A DNA stretch of 64,000 nt from Aquarana catesbeiana (GCF_042186555.1 NC_133332.1:209300109-209364108); one strand, 5' to 3'; positions 31,435-44,010 are shown, counted from the stretch's first letter. Notes: a model not told the origin generated them from the sequence alone. Numbers and translations are program-made.

Positions 31435-31890
31435 TAACATGTGTCTTTCATTAGTGGTGTTGCACTAGCATTATTGCCAGGTGTGCCAGAGAGTCTGAGA
31501 CTATTCTTGGGGTCGAGAGGCAGAGTACAGAACCAAATATACTCAAGTGGCTCCTTCAGAGGTAGTGCTACACTTGTTATATGCTATAGAATTGTTGTAG
31601 AAGGCCTTCCTGCACTAAAACTGTTAGTTTGCTTCCTTGCCGAATTAAAGTGCCACAAACCTCCCAGGACTGTTCCTGGGTGTCCCTACCTTAGTCATGG
31701 TTTATTGTTCTCAATGCCAAGTGTAGTGTGTCTCCCTATACCCCCTTCACTCACCATCTTCTGCCTGTCTGGGGGCCCATCTGTCCCCTTATCCTTGGCA
31801 CACACTGGGTTTGTAAACCCTTTCTTTCACTATCCAACGCAACCACATCCACCTCTACCCCACTTCTTTCATCATCCAATGCGCCTGAAC

Positions 31891-32468
31891 ATATCAAATC
31901 TTTATTGGTATACAGTGCTAAAAAAACATAATTTATACACATATATTATATGTAGATAAAATGGACAAGGAGCACTTTACAGTTTTGTATATTGACCGAC
32001 ACCAAAGATGTTGAATGGTAGTCGATTGTCAATTCATCCCTACTAGTTTCGCCAATACATTGACTTCATCAGGGAAATAAACAAGTAATAAAGAAGAGTA
32101 AGGACAATGGAAAAAATAAAAGAAAAAAAGTCAAACATAAAACAAAGTTATCGTAACACAAATCAACACAAATCAAATGAGCGAGTGATCTCCCTGTTGT
32201 TCAATCTCTCATTGATTTGTGTTACGATAACTTTGTTTTATGTTCGACTTTTTTCTTTTATTTTTTCCAGTGTCCTTACTCTTCTTTACACTATTACTAT
32301 GTATTGGCGAAACTAGTAGGGATGAATTGACCATCGACTACCTTTCAACATCTTTGGTGTCGGTCAATATACAAAACTGTAAAGTGCTCCTTGTCCATTT
32401 TATCTACATATAATATATGTGTATAAATTATGTTTTTTTAGAACTGTATACCAATAAAGATTTGATAT
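31891..32468. mobile_element. Near-palindromic inverted-arm element
   Basis: Left arm 31891-32176 and right arm about 32205-32468 are inverted copies starting 'atatcaaatctttattggta', with only about 30 bp between them. The left arm contains a hammerhead-like motif on the minus strand; the right arm lacks the CTGATGA part of that motif but keeps 'ggcgaaactagtaggg'. It interrupts the pyrimidine-rich minisatellite. The overall form resembles paired inverted terminal repeats of a Penelope-type element with no coding region. Confidence 0.65.
32035..32082 (-). ncRNA. Hammerhead-ribozyme-like motif 2
   Basis: Read on the minus strand: CTGATGA (32072-32066), stem II GTCAA-TGTA-TTGGC with one G-U pair, GAAA (32050-32047), a self-complementary stem III ACTAGT (32047-32042), then A as the base before the expected cleavage. 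Stem I can pair TTCC before CTGATGA with GGGA after the cleavage base. All conserved core bases of a type I hammerhead are present. Because stem III is only a palindrome with no loop, a dimeric form would be needed. Activity is untested. Confidence 0.5.
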
Positions 32469-34254
32469 TTTTATAATAATTGTATTCTAAATTGTTTTTG
32501 GCACCACTATAATCCCCTTCTCCCTGCTCTACTATACCTAATGCATCATAACTTCCCCCTCTTTCAACACCCACTGTACCAGTACCCCCTTCTCTCACCA
32601 ACCAATGATTTGCCAGCACCCCCCCCCCAATTTTAAATCCACCTACTGTGCAGCCCAGCAAGGATCCACCTTTGCTCAAAACATACTGATTCTGCAGCCT
32701 TTCTTCTCTCAGCACCCAGCACTTCTATACCTCTCCCTTTTCTCACCACTATCAGTCCTGTAAAACTGCTTTCTCTCAGCAACTGTTGCACCCCTAATTT
32801 CTTTAGAATCCAGTGTCTGCAGCACCCCTTTCTCAGCACCCTTTACCTCACCACCCACCACACCCGTACCCCATGTTCTAAATACCCATAACACCTGCAC
32901 CCCCTCTTCTTACCACCTATTGTTTCTGCACCTTCCTCTTCTCACTGCCGAATGTGGCTACCCCCCCCCTTCTTACACAACCCTTTTATGCTACCCACCA
33001 AACATCTACCTTCTCTCAAAACACATTGATTCTGCATCCCCCATCTCTCGGCACCCACTAGTCCTGCATCTGCCTTTTTCTCTCCATCTACGGATCCTGC
33101 ATGCTACTGCATTGCACTCCCACTTTCTTTAGAATCTGCAGTGCCTGCAAGCACCCCTTTTCTCAGAACCCAATGCTCCTGCTGCCTCCCTTGTATCAGC
33201 AACCAGTGTACCTACAGCCCCCCTTATCTTAGCACCCAACACACATGCAGCCCCCCTTATTCTAGCACCTACTACACCTGTACCCTGTTCTCCCACCACC
33301 AATTGCACCTGCGGCCCCTCCTCTCACAACCCACCCCACCTGCAGATCCGCTTTTCCTACAAGCCACTACATCCTACCCCATTATGCTTGTAGGTACATT
33401 GCTTTCACCTTCTGCCTTTCATGCATTTCTCCTTCTCTCAGTATCCACTATGCCTGCAGCCCCCTTCTTTCAGCAACCATAGTGCTTGCACCTTCCTTCT
33501 CTCAGCACCCAACACATCTTCAACCTCCTGCCTCCCACCTACTGTGCCTGCATCTTCTTTTCTCAGCAGCCATGGTACCTGCAGCCTTCTTTCTCTTAAC
33601 ATCCACTGTGTCTGCACTGCCCTTTTGCTCACCACTGTTCGTGACTGCACCTTCCTTCTCTCACCACCCACCATGCCTGCACTCCCTCTTTTCCCCTTGC
33701 AATTATTCATGCTTTCTTCACTCTTGCAAACATGTGTACATCCCGTTTCTCTCTCATTAATGTGTCTATGCAAATTACCCACCACATACATGCATGCCCT
33801 CTTTTGAGCTTTCAACAATGCATCTAAACAGTATTTCCCAACAAAAATCTAATCCAATCTAATTCCTGCATGCACACCCCTCTCCGCCCACACCATTGTA
33901 CCTGTAAACTGCCCCTTTTCTCTCACCACCATGCCAACACCCTTGCCACCACCCCTCCTGCAGCTCCCCCCCCCTTAACATCTTACCATCCACCTCATCC
34001 CACTGCTCTCAACGCCACACCTGCATAACCCCCCCCCCTTTTTTTTTTTTTTTTTTACTCCTTTACTCCTATCCAATATGTCTTCGCTACTACCACCTTG
34101 TCTATAGGTCCATCTGTCACCTCATGCCTGTACAAAATGCACCCACCCCCCCCATTACTGCACCTGCACATCCCCTCCTTACTCCTGCCACAGCTATGCA
34201 CCCTCTTCACCACCATATCGTTATCCCCTCTCTCAAGCAATACATATAGTAAGT

Positions 34255-34345
34255 GCTCTTCTCTTGCAATTTTGGGGTACTGGGTTCAGTCCTTGCCAGG
34301 GTTCTGTCTGCATGCAGTTTTTATGTTTACCATGAGGTTTTACCA
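34255..34345 (+). repeat. L2-like LINE/SINE fragment
   Basis: 'tactgggttcagtccttgcc' followed by 'tctgcatgcag' and 'tttttatgtttacc' resembles the 3' UTR block of L2-type LINEs ('gggttcgaatccc', 'catggagtttgcatgttctc' in other species). Only a short diverged piece is present. Confidence 0.4.
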
Positions 34346-36400
34346 GGTTTACTTCGACAATTCAAAAAATGAAAGAGGAAAGAAGGATATGAAGAACGAT
34401 GGAGAAAGGAAGGAAAGTAATAAGGAAGACGAATGTAAGGGAAGGAAAGGGAAAAGGAAAGAGGAGGAAAATAGGATGTTAGGGATGGAAGGAAGGCAGA
34501 ATACAGTAACAGTAACAATTGACCACTTCCTTCTCCTCCCAAATTAACCAGACCACACATTAAATTTTGGAGTCCAATGGCCATAGCAACCTTTGTTTTA
34601 TTCTTTCAAACAGTTGAAATACAAAAATGCCATAAACAGGGAATGCATAACTACATACAATACATAAACCATTATCAAAAACCTCAGTCTAATATTACCT
34701 GGTCTAAAGAATTTTGAAGGCCTATTTTCTTTTTACCAACCGGTTGTATCTGTCACCCATGAAAGGCCCCCAGCCGCAACTTACACCGACTAGGGGGCAA
34801 GTACCACTTACTTACTACCAGATACAACCAACTTAAAACCCCGATGTTACCATTGTATTATTATGAGGGGAAGGGACACCAATACCTCCAGATGGGCCCA
34901 ACCCCCCTAATTCTCCAGTATTTTTTCCAGCACCGCCTTCAAAGACCCGAAAGACCACCCGCTGCTGCTGACAAGTAACAAAAGAACCCACAAATTGAAC
35001 AATCAGGCAAAATCTAAACCCCCCACATATCCCACCATAGAAGCAACCACACCCTTATTAATTTTCGACACATATCCCCAAACCCATCAACTATGGAGGG
35101 TAGGTGGGAAACACCTTCCTTACCCTGTGAAAAGCTCCGACTACTCTCCAGCTGAACACCTCCTACCCTCCACACCCTGCGGGACACCCCCCCATCCCTT
35201 CAGGACCCAATCAAGTAAGTGAATACCCCCCTTTTTCAAATAATACCCCTTATTCACTCCGCATCACTGCCCACCTCTGTCATGCTGGCCCTCGTCCCAG
35301 TTTCACTTCTGCTCCGGGCCATATACTAGAGCAAAGGTAAGAAGATGAGGAAGCAAGGATGACAGGAAGGAAGGGAAAGGAAAGGCATGTTGAATACTGT
35401 ATGTTTACAAATATTTTCATAGACACATTTGTGCATTTGTCTGCAGTTCTCTTGCAGCATCAAACTCACTGGATACTTCAGGATCCTGTACAAGAATGCA
35501 GAAATCAGGTAGTGACACAGGAGGGGCTGCAAGTTAGTCAGCCATCTCTACAGCACCTGCTCAACTTGCTTAGCTGCTATGTATAGGCTGTAATACATTA
35601 TCTGATTTTAGATAGAACAAAGTAAGAGGAAAAAAAGTTTCTTTACTTATATTGTCTGTCAGAATTTTTCCTGGCTGCTGTGCTTTTTTCTCATATGATG
35701 GGGAGGAGGCGAGCGCATGGCTGTGTGCATGTACGGACAGGAATCCTGCGGGGTATTCAAATGTAAATTCCATGTGTCGCCTGCCTATTGTATTCACTGC
35801 ATTTTCCCTGTGCGACCAACTGTGAAATAATACAAAGATTATGAGGATGGTATACTGCTTTTGGCGCGCTACTTACATCTAAAGATGGTGACAATGCAGA
35901 TACATTTCAGTATTTGCTTCTTTACAGCAAATTTGACCACAGTAGTGGCATTATGCATTCCTCAAAACACTTTTAAAAACGAAATAGATTTAAAATCGGT
36001 GTTTGCTCTTATATTATTGCCTCCTCTTAGTTTGTGCAGTGCCAATGTCACTGAAACATACAGCCCCTCATGTCTCATTCTGAGGGTTCTCAGTGCAACT
36101 CTCAGGACAAAACTGTTCTTGTGACTTGAATCAGTGTTTGAACTGAGAATTGTAAAATCGTCTAGGGTTAGTTCTACGTGTATAGAAACCTTGAGCCAGA
36201 AAAGCGAAATAAATCCATTTATAAAGATTTTTAAAATGAGCTGAAATGTTCTTTTAGTTTAGAATGGAGTAGGGAAAAGTTAGAACCTCTGTCTCTGCCC
36301 ATGCTGCACAGATTCACACTCTCTCTTTGTCCTAGTGACCATATTAATTTTTTTTGCTAATATATATAAATTACTAATTGTGATACTGTGTAAACAGACA
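34346..36400. other. No gene recognised
   Basis: A purine-rich stretch (34350-34500) is followed by mixed sequence. Frames up to about 150 codons arise from the purine bias and carry no recognisable domain. Confidence 0.5.
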
Positions 36401-37080
36401 GAGGTGAATTAAATAATGTGAAATACAACATATAAACTACACATATGTGCATGTATATAAAAAAATATGAAAAAAAAGTCCAAATTGAGTCTTCAAAGCA
36501 CCTTTGTGACACTTTGCAAGGAAATAGTGTTTAATTCACTTTGGCAATCAGCACACGAACCATCACCAACCATAAGAAATGGGCTCTTACCAGAACACAA
36601 AGGCTCCAGTACAGCGTAAAATCAGCCTGTATATGACAATCCCATCAAACAGAAATCCATCTCGTGTTGCTTGGATGGAGTTCCACAATATATCTCGCTT
36701 TCCAATGAATAGTAACATCAATGGCAACCATATAGTACATGAAATTCCACATAAAATCAAAATGGAAAAATCCACATAGTGTAAATCCAACTAAAAACAT
36801 TATTACACTTGAAAGTGTGTATACTACTCACAATAGTAAAATAGATATGCGCTTTGTATGTATAACATTCCCTGGATGCATGGTAGGAAATTTCAGACAA
36901 TGTTTCACAAAATTACCAGTCCATATAGGCCTGGTGACATTGTGTGCCTTAGCTCCACCCAACCCGTTTCGTCATATGTGATGTCATCGGGGAGCTTAAA
37001 TGTAGAACATTTTCCACTGGACACAAAATATACTTCAAGAGCTTGCATTAGTGTAATGGAAAATATGTAATGCTACCTGA
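36401..37080 (-). repeat. Dispersed repeat with degenerate hammerhead-like core
   Basis: On the minus strand, around 36995-36955, 'agctcccCGATGA' is followed by 'CATCACATATGAC', GAAA and 'CGGGTTgggtggagct'. The flanks agctccc and gggtggagct can pair as stem I, and GAAA is intact, but CTGATGA has become CCGATGA and stem II pairs poorly. I regard it as a decayed relative of the motifs at 24.7, 32.0 and 53.3 kb. Boundaries of the host repeat are unknown. Confidence 0.35.
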
Positions 37081-39070
37081 TTATACACTTAGCAGAAAAT
37101 CAGAAAAATTCTCCTATCCCGGAAATATGGTATTTTTTTGTGAAGGCACTTAATGCACCTTAAAAGTTCTTTGCAGTTGAGAGATGAAACTGTGTGGAGC
37201 AACTTTTCTAAGAGGCTGGGGCTGAAAACAGGGAGCATTACTTGCTGCATTTTCACTAGGTCAGATACAGAGCCCTTCAGAAGAAAGAGATACCTGGGAG
37301 CATTAGGGGTAAGCAGTCAAATGCTGGTGTGAGCCATGCAAAAAGAGTTTTACTAGCGTTTGAATTTAAAGTGACTGTCTGCTTACAAAAGACAAAAGTG
37401 TCCTAGAAAAGAGAGCTCTTATATGCACCTATTTGGTAGCCCATGTGTCCTACCTTTCCTCCGATCCAGCGCTTTAACATATGTCAGTGTCTTCGGCATT
37501 CAAACTTTTATAGGAGTGTCCCCCCAATGTGCACCATGGTTTCATCCTCTGACCCCTACATCTCTGGTGAGTCATGTAATAATGCGGTGGCAGAAGAACC
37601 ATTTACAGTGTGCATTGGGGTACACTGGCCGAAGTGTGGAATGCCAAGGGAGACATGAGAGACATGGCTCTCATGTGACATGGGAAGGACACTTTCTTCT
37701 TTTCTTTTTGTAAAATTCTATTTATTGAACGTTTAACATTACAAGTAATTTTCTTCTTGATTTCTGTTGTTAGCCGACAGGGTCTCTTTAGAATCTATCT
37801 TTTGAAATTTATCTTATAGCAGAATATTGAATTTTCTATTTGTCTTGTAAAAAAATCTCTGTAGTGAAGTTCCAGAGCCTGGGGCATCTGCCTCTTTGTA
37901 TGTTCAGTTGTGAGCTGCTTTAGTGGACGGGTCTTTAAAACAACATAAGGCGGGATTATTGAGACATGGGCATTGTTCCCTATCAAGCCACTTTCAGAAT
38001 GGCAGCCAGGCAGAAGTGGTGCTTGGGGTGTGCAGTGACAACAACCAGCTTTGTTCACATGTGATCAGAGAGGCCTGTCCGTCTTCCCACACTTTCATCA
38101 GACGGCTGTCATCCAGACATTGGCATATCAATCAAAGTTCCTGGCCGCCTGGTGCAGAGCCGCTGGGAATGACTGCAGGAGAAGTTATGGGAACTCGTGC
38201 TGGGCTGAAGGAGGTTTGAAGCACATCCAGCATGTGGGAGACAAATAGAAGACAGAATGAAAGGAGTCATTTCTTCTGTCCTAAAATGGTAGGGAGCTTA
38301 TAAGGGCTTCATACACACAGTTTGGAGATTCCCATCCAACATCTTTGTGGCCACCATGTTGAGTCTGAAGTGATTTGTACAATGCTTCCAGACTGGCATG
38401 TAGGGTTCTCATGAGTCACTAGACGTCAGGAATAGCAAGTCCCTGATCTAAAACACAATAACCAATGAGAACGTGTACTCCATTTTAAACATTTAAAGAT
38501 AAAAGACTTGCCTGAGAGGAGACGCTATAAAAGCATTATATTACTGGTATCATCCAGAAAACCCTCCTATAAGTGCCTCTGTGAAATTAGTTTCACAATG
38601 TCACTAAAGTCCTAACTTCCCAGATTAAAAGTAGAACTGTAGTCAGGTTGTGGGCATGTTCCTCACAGTAAATTTTAAGCTCTAAGTTGAACTCCAGGCA
38701 AACAGGTAAATATACAGATGAATTACAAATATGGGAGATCTTTGTACTTATGTCCATTCAGTCTAGTCTAGCATGGCAGGAGAACTGATTTTTTTTTCTG
38801 TTCTGTGGGTCAGTGATACAGGTCTTGTCCTTCCCCCAGCCTGTGACTGAAGTGTGAAAAGGAAAGCCGCAAACTGATCAGTTTATTTCTTCTTCACTTT
38901 TTCCTCTAGATCTATCAGCATGCTTCTGGCACTGCAACACAACTGATTGGCTCCTTGTGCTGCTTCTCCCACTGCAAGCTCTGTACAGGTACTGTAAGAG
39001 GCTGATACTGAATCAGATTTAGGTACTTGCTTGAAATAAAGGATTAGTTCACCTTTAATGACATTGAAAT
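37081..39070. other. No gene recognised
   Basis: Unassigned sequence with ordinary composition. I looked for splice-bounded open frames with domain signatures and found none I could defend. Confidence 0.5.
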
Positions 39071-39076
39071 GCATTA

Positions 39077-39996
39077 CAGCCAGTAGTGTAACTAGAACCT
39101 CTAGGGCTCGGTGCAAGAAACCATGAAGGGCCCTTCCCTCTGAGCCCGGTGGCTGAATGCCAGGACCTGGTCGCAAGTGTGACGTTTCCGACTCTGCTAG
39201 TTCCACCACTGGTGTCAGTAGTTTTTTTCATTTTAATTTTATTTTTTTACATTTTTCTTTTTTAGAATATTATTTTATTAATTTTTTTTTACAATTTTTT
39301 TTTTTTAGGAACCCCATTGGGGGGCTTTGGTGAGATATCAGGGCACTAAACAGACCTCTGATGTTCCACCTTTGAGACAGAAAAAGGAGATTGAGGACAT
39401 GGATCTCTAAGCCTAAGCTGCACAGAATGAATAGACAGGAATAGCTCTGTACAGAACTTCCTGTTCATTCATAAACGGAAGCATAGTAAACACATTTTAC
39501 TATGTTTCAGTTATAAATAGACACAGTCAGTAATCAGTACAGATCACTGACTCTATTCATTCCGACAAGGAAGGGGTCAGTAAAATGCCCAATTACCAGC
39601 CCCTTCCCTGCTCTCCATCCTGACACATCCCCCACAGCAGCCGGCGGGAGAGGGGAGGGGGAACCTGGCAGAGCTGCGGTGGGCGAAGGGGAGGCCAGGA
39701 GACAGCACAGGGGGGCAGCAGAAAGAAGCTAGATAGGAGGGCAGTGGGGGCGGCTGCATATAGAGGAACCAATCTCTTCAATTTCTTCCTGCAGCAACTG
39801 AATGCCTGTGGGAGGGAGAGGAGGAGAAGTGGGCATGCAGCGCCTGCGGGAGAAAAAAGAGATCAGTTGCTCTATATGCAGCCACCCCTGCCACTCCTCC
39901 TATCCTGGTGTACAGAGGGGGCGCATGGGCCCCCTGGAGCATGGGGCTGGGTTGAAACTGCAACCAGTGCGATCCCTGTGGTTATGCCCCTGGTTA
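39077..39996. repeat. Candidate TIR element, CAG..TAACTA ends
   Basis: The left end 'cagtagtgtaactagaacct' and the inverted right end 'caggggcataaccacaggga' are loosely related inverted repeats, each followed by a shared 'gtgcaa/gttgca' block about 20 bp further in. A T-rich segment lies at 39220-39306. The similarity is imperfect and no target duplication was verified. Confidence 0.35.
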
Positions 39997-40039
39997 CAGC
40001 TTTGACTTTTCTTTACAGTGCACTGAAGTCACTTAAAGT

Positions 40040-40440
40040 GATTGTATAGTGATTGTGAAGTGTTTTTTTTTCTATAAAACTAACAAACATGTTATACTTA
40101 CCTGCTCTGTGTAGTGGTTTTGCACAGAGCAGCCCAGATCCTCCTCTTTGGTGCTCCTGGCTCCTCTCTCCTGTCAAGTGCCCCCACAGCAAACAGCTTG
40201 CTATGGGGGCCCCCGAGCCAAGTCAAAGCTCCGTGTGTCCATTCAGATACAGAGCTGCGGCCCGGACCCGCCCCTCTCTCTCCTGATTGGCTAACTGACT
40301 TTGATTAACGGCAACGGGAGCCAATGGCGCCATCTCAGTCAATCAGGGAGAGTCTCAGATGGCCAAGACACTCGTGGACATCACAGTACAGAGATGGGGC
40401 TCAGGTAAGACTGTATACATCGAGAGAGAATTGCTCCAAA
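40040..40440. repeat. Dispersed repeat GTTATACTTACCTGCTCTGTG, copy 1
   Basis: Matches 63585-64000: 'gttatacttacctgctctgt', 'ggttttgcacag', 'gcagccc', a G/C-rich middle and 'gggctcaggtaag' at the right. Each end carries a consensus 5' splice site pointing outward (CAG/GTAAGT on the minus strand at 40105-40097; CAG/GTAAGA on the plus strand at 40402-40410). No coding frame was recognised. Confidence 0.7.
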
Positions 40441-42016
40441 ATGTCTGCAGTTAGAAAGGCTAGTGAAGTTTAGCTTTAGAGGATGAATTCACCTTTCTAT
40501 ACATGTTACATCCATATTTAGGGTGTAACTTGTTCAGCATCTGCGTGCTCTCCCCCCGATCCCCACTTCCCTGTGACAGGGGGCCGGACCGATGTGACTA
40601 TTCAAAATAAGCGCAGTCCTGTGAATCAATGAACTACAACTACCGTCAGCCTTTTGTTGATGAGTGCTCTAGGCAGTTCATTGAGCTGTCATTCTGTAAC
40701 TGCCTGGCGTATCGGGTATGTAGGTATAGGCAGACACCTAGACAGTCTACAAGAGCCTGGCATTACACCCACGATCTGCTGATTGTGGGTGTAATGTTTT
40801 ACAGGCTCCTAAAAAAAATAAAAAAAATAAACACATATTTTTTTTACCTGCAAAAAAATGTGCATTTATTATCTCTTTTGTAAAAGTGAACTTATCTTTT
40901 AAGGCTAAGCACAAGGCAGATAAAAATACATACATTAATAGTAACTGTAGCTTAGACTGTAAACTTAGAGGCAAGTCGTTCACTGTGTGCAGCTGTGTAA
41001 CATGCAGAGTCCTTCTGTAAAACATTCTGTCCCATGTTACTACACACCTTTGCTCGAGGAATGGTGCATTTCGGAGGGACATTGCTGATCTGATGGCCTC
41101 TCCACCAGTCCAGCATAACTCTGCCACCTAATTCCCAGTGACAGAATGGGGTCCTGCTGCACACTAGCACGGACCTCATGCATGTACATAATTAACTCTT
41201 TTGGCTCTCCCCTACCTTATGGCTGAATACATAGGATCTCTGGACCACGGGTTTGGTCCCAGTTACTTTTGGAGAGCCAACTGTTAGGGAGGGAGGTAGA
41301 GTACCGACCCCCTCGCTACCAGAGGACCTGTCACCCAAGCTGGGTACTGCTCCTCACTGGCTGGGTGCTGTACACTCCCCACCAGTTCATGGTTGCCCCT
41401 GGAAACTGCCCTCCTGCTCTGGTTCTATTGCTGAGTTAACTGCCCTTTGCAGTGGCTTTCCACCTGTAACCTGTGTATGTTTTACAGGCCCCGTTTTTCA
41501 TATAAGCCACCATGCATCCCTTTGAATACCTTCAAACCAGGCATGAAACAGTTGATGAAACTTTACTAAGCATTCAGCAGCACAGTTCAACAGCAAACTG
41601 TATATGAGTCCAGCCCAAACTAACTAATGCAGGCTGCCCAGGTTCATACCTTCCAGAGAAGCAAAGTCCATTCAGCAAACGTCCAGTATTGGTAGGTTCC
41701 TAGTCCAGGGGGAATACCAGCAGGGTTATCCAGATGGAGGCCTTAGCTCCAGCAGGGCTACATGTTGCAGCAGTCCTTCCTCTTAAATCCCATGTGGAAG
41801 AAGTGAGAGCTCCCCTGAGCCCTCCCCTTGTATTTTGTGGCTTACAACAGGGGGCAGGACCCAAAAAGCCTGGGAAAGAGTCTGAGACACAAGTAACCCT
41901 TTCCCATCCTGGGCAGCCTCTAACTCATTATATGCATTAATAACAATACAGTGCAGACAGGGCTAAAATAGTCACAGACCCCTCTCAGCACCTGCTTAAG
42001 TGTATGTTAAACCATT
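40441..42016. other. No gene recognised; one strong hairpin
   Basis: Unassigned sequence. At 40761-40796 'cattacacccacgatc' faces 'gattgtgggtgtaatg' across four bases, a 16-bp stem with one mismatch. Confidence 0.5.
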
Positions 42017-42827
42017 TGTAGCACCCTCTACCAATAGGTAGGTGCTAGTAAGGGTTATATTACTAGGGTTTTTCAGCACAGGCAAATTTAGGCAGGCCTA
42101 TGCTGCAAGATGGAACTGGAGTGGAAGACAGCTTGTGTGTGAGCCCTGACGAATCCCCAATTGGTATTGGCACGGGGCGGGCCTCATATATAAGCTGAGG
42201 TGATATGCCACTGGGGGAGAGAAGTCGGCTGAGTGAAGTGAGAAATGGAATGCTAGGCAGCAGCAGGAGGCCATCACAGGAGAAGGCCCAGGGAGAACTG
42301 TGAGGGAACATTGCCTCTACACAGTCATTGGCAATGTCTCTGTCACCACATGGTCGGTGGCAGGGAACTCCTGGAGCAGAGGGGCAGGTGAAGCTGTCGG
42401 ATCGCATGGTCCGGGCAAGTTCCTCATCAAGGACTCAGGGCAGTGGAAAGTCAGAGAGTGTTACCACAGTGGAGGTCTGGATGAGCCAGGAAGTTGTGTG
42501 AGGGAACTCTGCTCTTACACGGTCATTAGCAGAGTCCTCATCATACACACGGTGGATGATGGGGAGTCCTGGATCAGAGAAGAGACTGTGGGGATCTGTG
42601 TCAAGTTGGTGTGACCTGAGGGCACATTATTTGCAAGTTGGGCTGGCTGGGAACAGTAGTCCATTACCTAAAGTCATGCTTTTAACCTACTAGGCCTCTG
42701 GGGAGAGGTTCTGCAGGCCTCAGGTCTAGTAGCAGCGAGCAACCAGAGCCCGATTAGGGACTTGTTCAGAGTGGGCCCCTATTACCCAATAGAAGAAGAT
42801 GTGACATACCTCATTTCAGTAACTACA
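42017..42827 (+). promoter_or_regulatory. LTR-like segment with TATA box (tentative)
   Basis: Begins 'tgtagcaccctctacc' and ends 'cagtaactaca', giving TG...CA boundaries. It contains a TATA box 'catatataagc' at 42185-42195 and an internal ~190-bp imperfect duplication ('gtgagggaac...cagtcatt' near 42300 and 42498). No matching target duplication, primer-binding site or adjacent coding region was seen, so a solo LTR is only one possibility. Confidence 0.25.
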
Positions 42828-42960
42828 AGTGTGTGCAGGAGGAAACCAGTGTGGGTAGAAGGAAGCAATTTTGTGCAGGAGGAGTAACAGTCTGCATGGA
42901 TATGCAGGAGGAGTAACAGTCTGCATGGAGATGCAGGAGGAGATTTACATTTAATGTCCA
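42828..42960 (+). repeat. Short tandem repeat of about 32 bp
   Basis: 'ggaggagtaacagtctgcat' followed by 'ggatatgca' is repeated directly at about 42879 and 42908, with a diverged earlier unit. Confidence 0.7.
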
Positions 42961-43229
42961 TGCACATCTAATCTTCTGGCTCTAACATTGTGTTTTTGTG
43001 CTTCAATTATAAATATGATGGCAATGATTAATCCTATGGGCATCCCATATTCCAATCCCTATCCAAGTTGTACCCCTCAATAAAACAAAAACAAAACCAG
43101 CAAAAAGTTCATTGTCTCTGGAAGTGATGTATGAAGTTTGGAAGAGGGGTGATTTGGTGGATTGTTTGTTACTAGCTGCAACACCATGGCAACATATTTT
43201 TACCACCATTAAACCATGGTGTACCACCA

Positions 43230-43795
43230 TTTTTAAAAATGACCTGTACTTTTGAAGCTGCTTCTAAGATGGGCTCTTCTACTATGGGCAAAATTTACCC
43301 GACATGTAGCTATCCGCGGGCAGAAAGATGAAAATATCTCCATTTTTCAAGTGCAGTTTTGATTGCCAGAAGTTTGGAGACACCTATATCATCAATTTTC
43401 TCACCTAGAGAAAGTTAGCGCAAGAAAAATGTAACTGGATGTAACAAAGTTTTGGCTCCTTGGTGTTGTGAAAAAACTGCCCCTACTGCTGTTTCCGATG
43501 TGTCAACGTTCAGAACATAGGGCAGGGTGCCTCAGTACAGGTGCATCAGTACAGGTGCAGAGCTAAACAATCCTTTTAGAGATTCAAAAGCAGACTGAGC
43601 CTCAGGGGTCCAGTAAAACTGGCTGTTCGCCATGGTCAATTGTGTAATGGGGGAATGATTGCCGAAAATCCCTTAATACATTTCCGACAAAAATTTGTGA
43701 ACCCCACAAAGCATTGTACATATGTCCTTCTTATCTGTGAATGCTGGCCAGTCCAAAATGGTAGTGACCTTCTGAGGACCTCCTGCTCTTTTTTG
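43230..43795 (-). pseudogene. Ty3/gypsy pol fragment (RT end and RNase H)
   Basis: Minus-strand blocks in order are 'KVTTILDWPAFTDKKD', 'CFVGFTNFCRKCIKGFSAII' (in another frame), 'FYWTPEAQSAFESLK' with 'SAPVL', 'YVLNVDTSETAVGAV', and 'DDIGVSKLLAIKTALEKWR'. This is the canonical series from the connection domain into RNase H of Ty3/gypsy (metavirid) retrotransposons. At least three stops and two frame changes interrupt it. Protease, the RT catalytic core and integrase are absent. It is a dead remnant. Confidence 0.85.
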
Positions 43796-44010
43796 AGACG
43801 TGATTGCAGTGCGATTTATCGCACGATAATCGTGGCAAAATAGCACCACGACTGGGGTGCCATTAACAAGTAATGGTATCACAGATGTGTCCTGTGTTAT
43901 GCCGCAATTCTGGAATTGCGGGCAGAATCGCGGCGGTTCTGCCCACGATTCAAAATGCCTAGGTGTGAATGGAGCCTTAAGCGATATTAAACCCAAAATT
44001 AAAACTGTAT

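Larger units (their letters stand above)
31720..34240 (+). repeat. Degenerate pyrimidine-rich minisatellite
   Basis: Loose tandem repeats of roughly 30-35 bp of the form 'ccttctctcagcacccac' then 'tgtgcctgcagc', heavily diverged and C/T-rich on the plus strand, with poly-C and poly-T tracts near 34030. It is interrupted by the inverted-repeat element at 31891-32468. Long open frames on both strands are low-complexity artefacts. Confidence 0.7.

Noticed and set aside
33141..33818. Cysteine/proline-rich frames of 90-128 codons on both strands
   Set aside because: The pyrimidine-rich degenerate minisatellite yields open frames on both strands without a start context or domain.
37423..38248. Possible host exons in frames of 87-98 codons
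   Set aside because: No conserved domain, convincing splice-site pairing or codon bias could be seen.
42017..42827. LTR of the nearby Ty3/gypsy fragment
   Set aside because: The TATA box points to the plus strand while the pol fragment is on the minus strand, and no duplication or primer-binding site was found.
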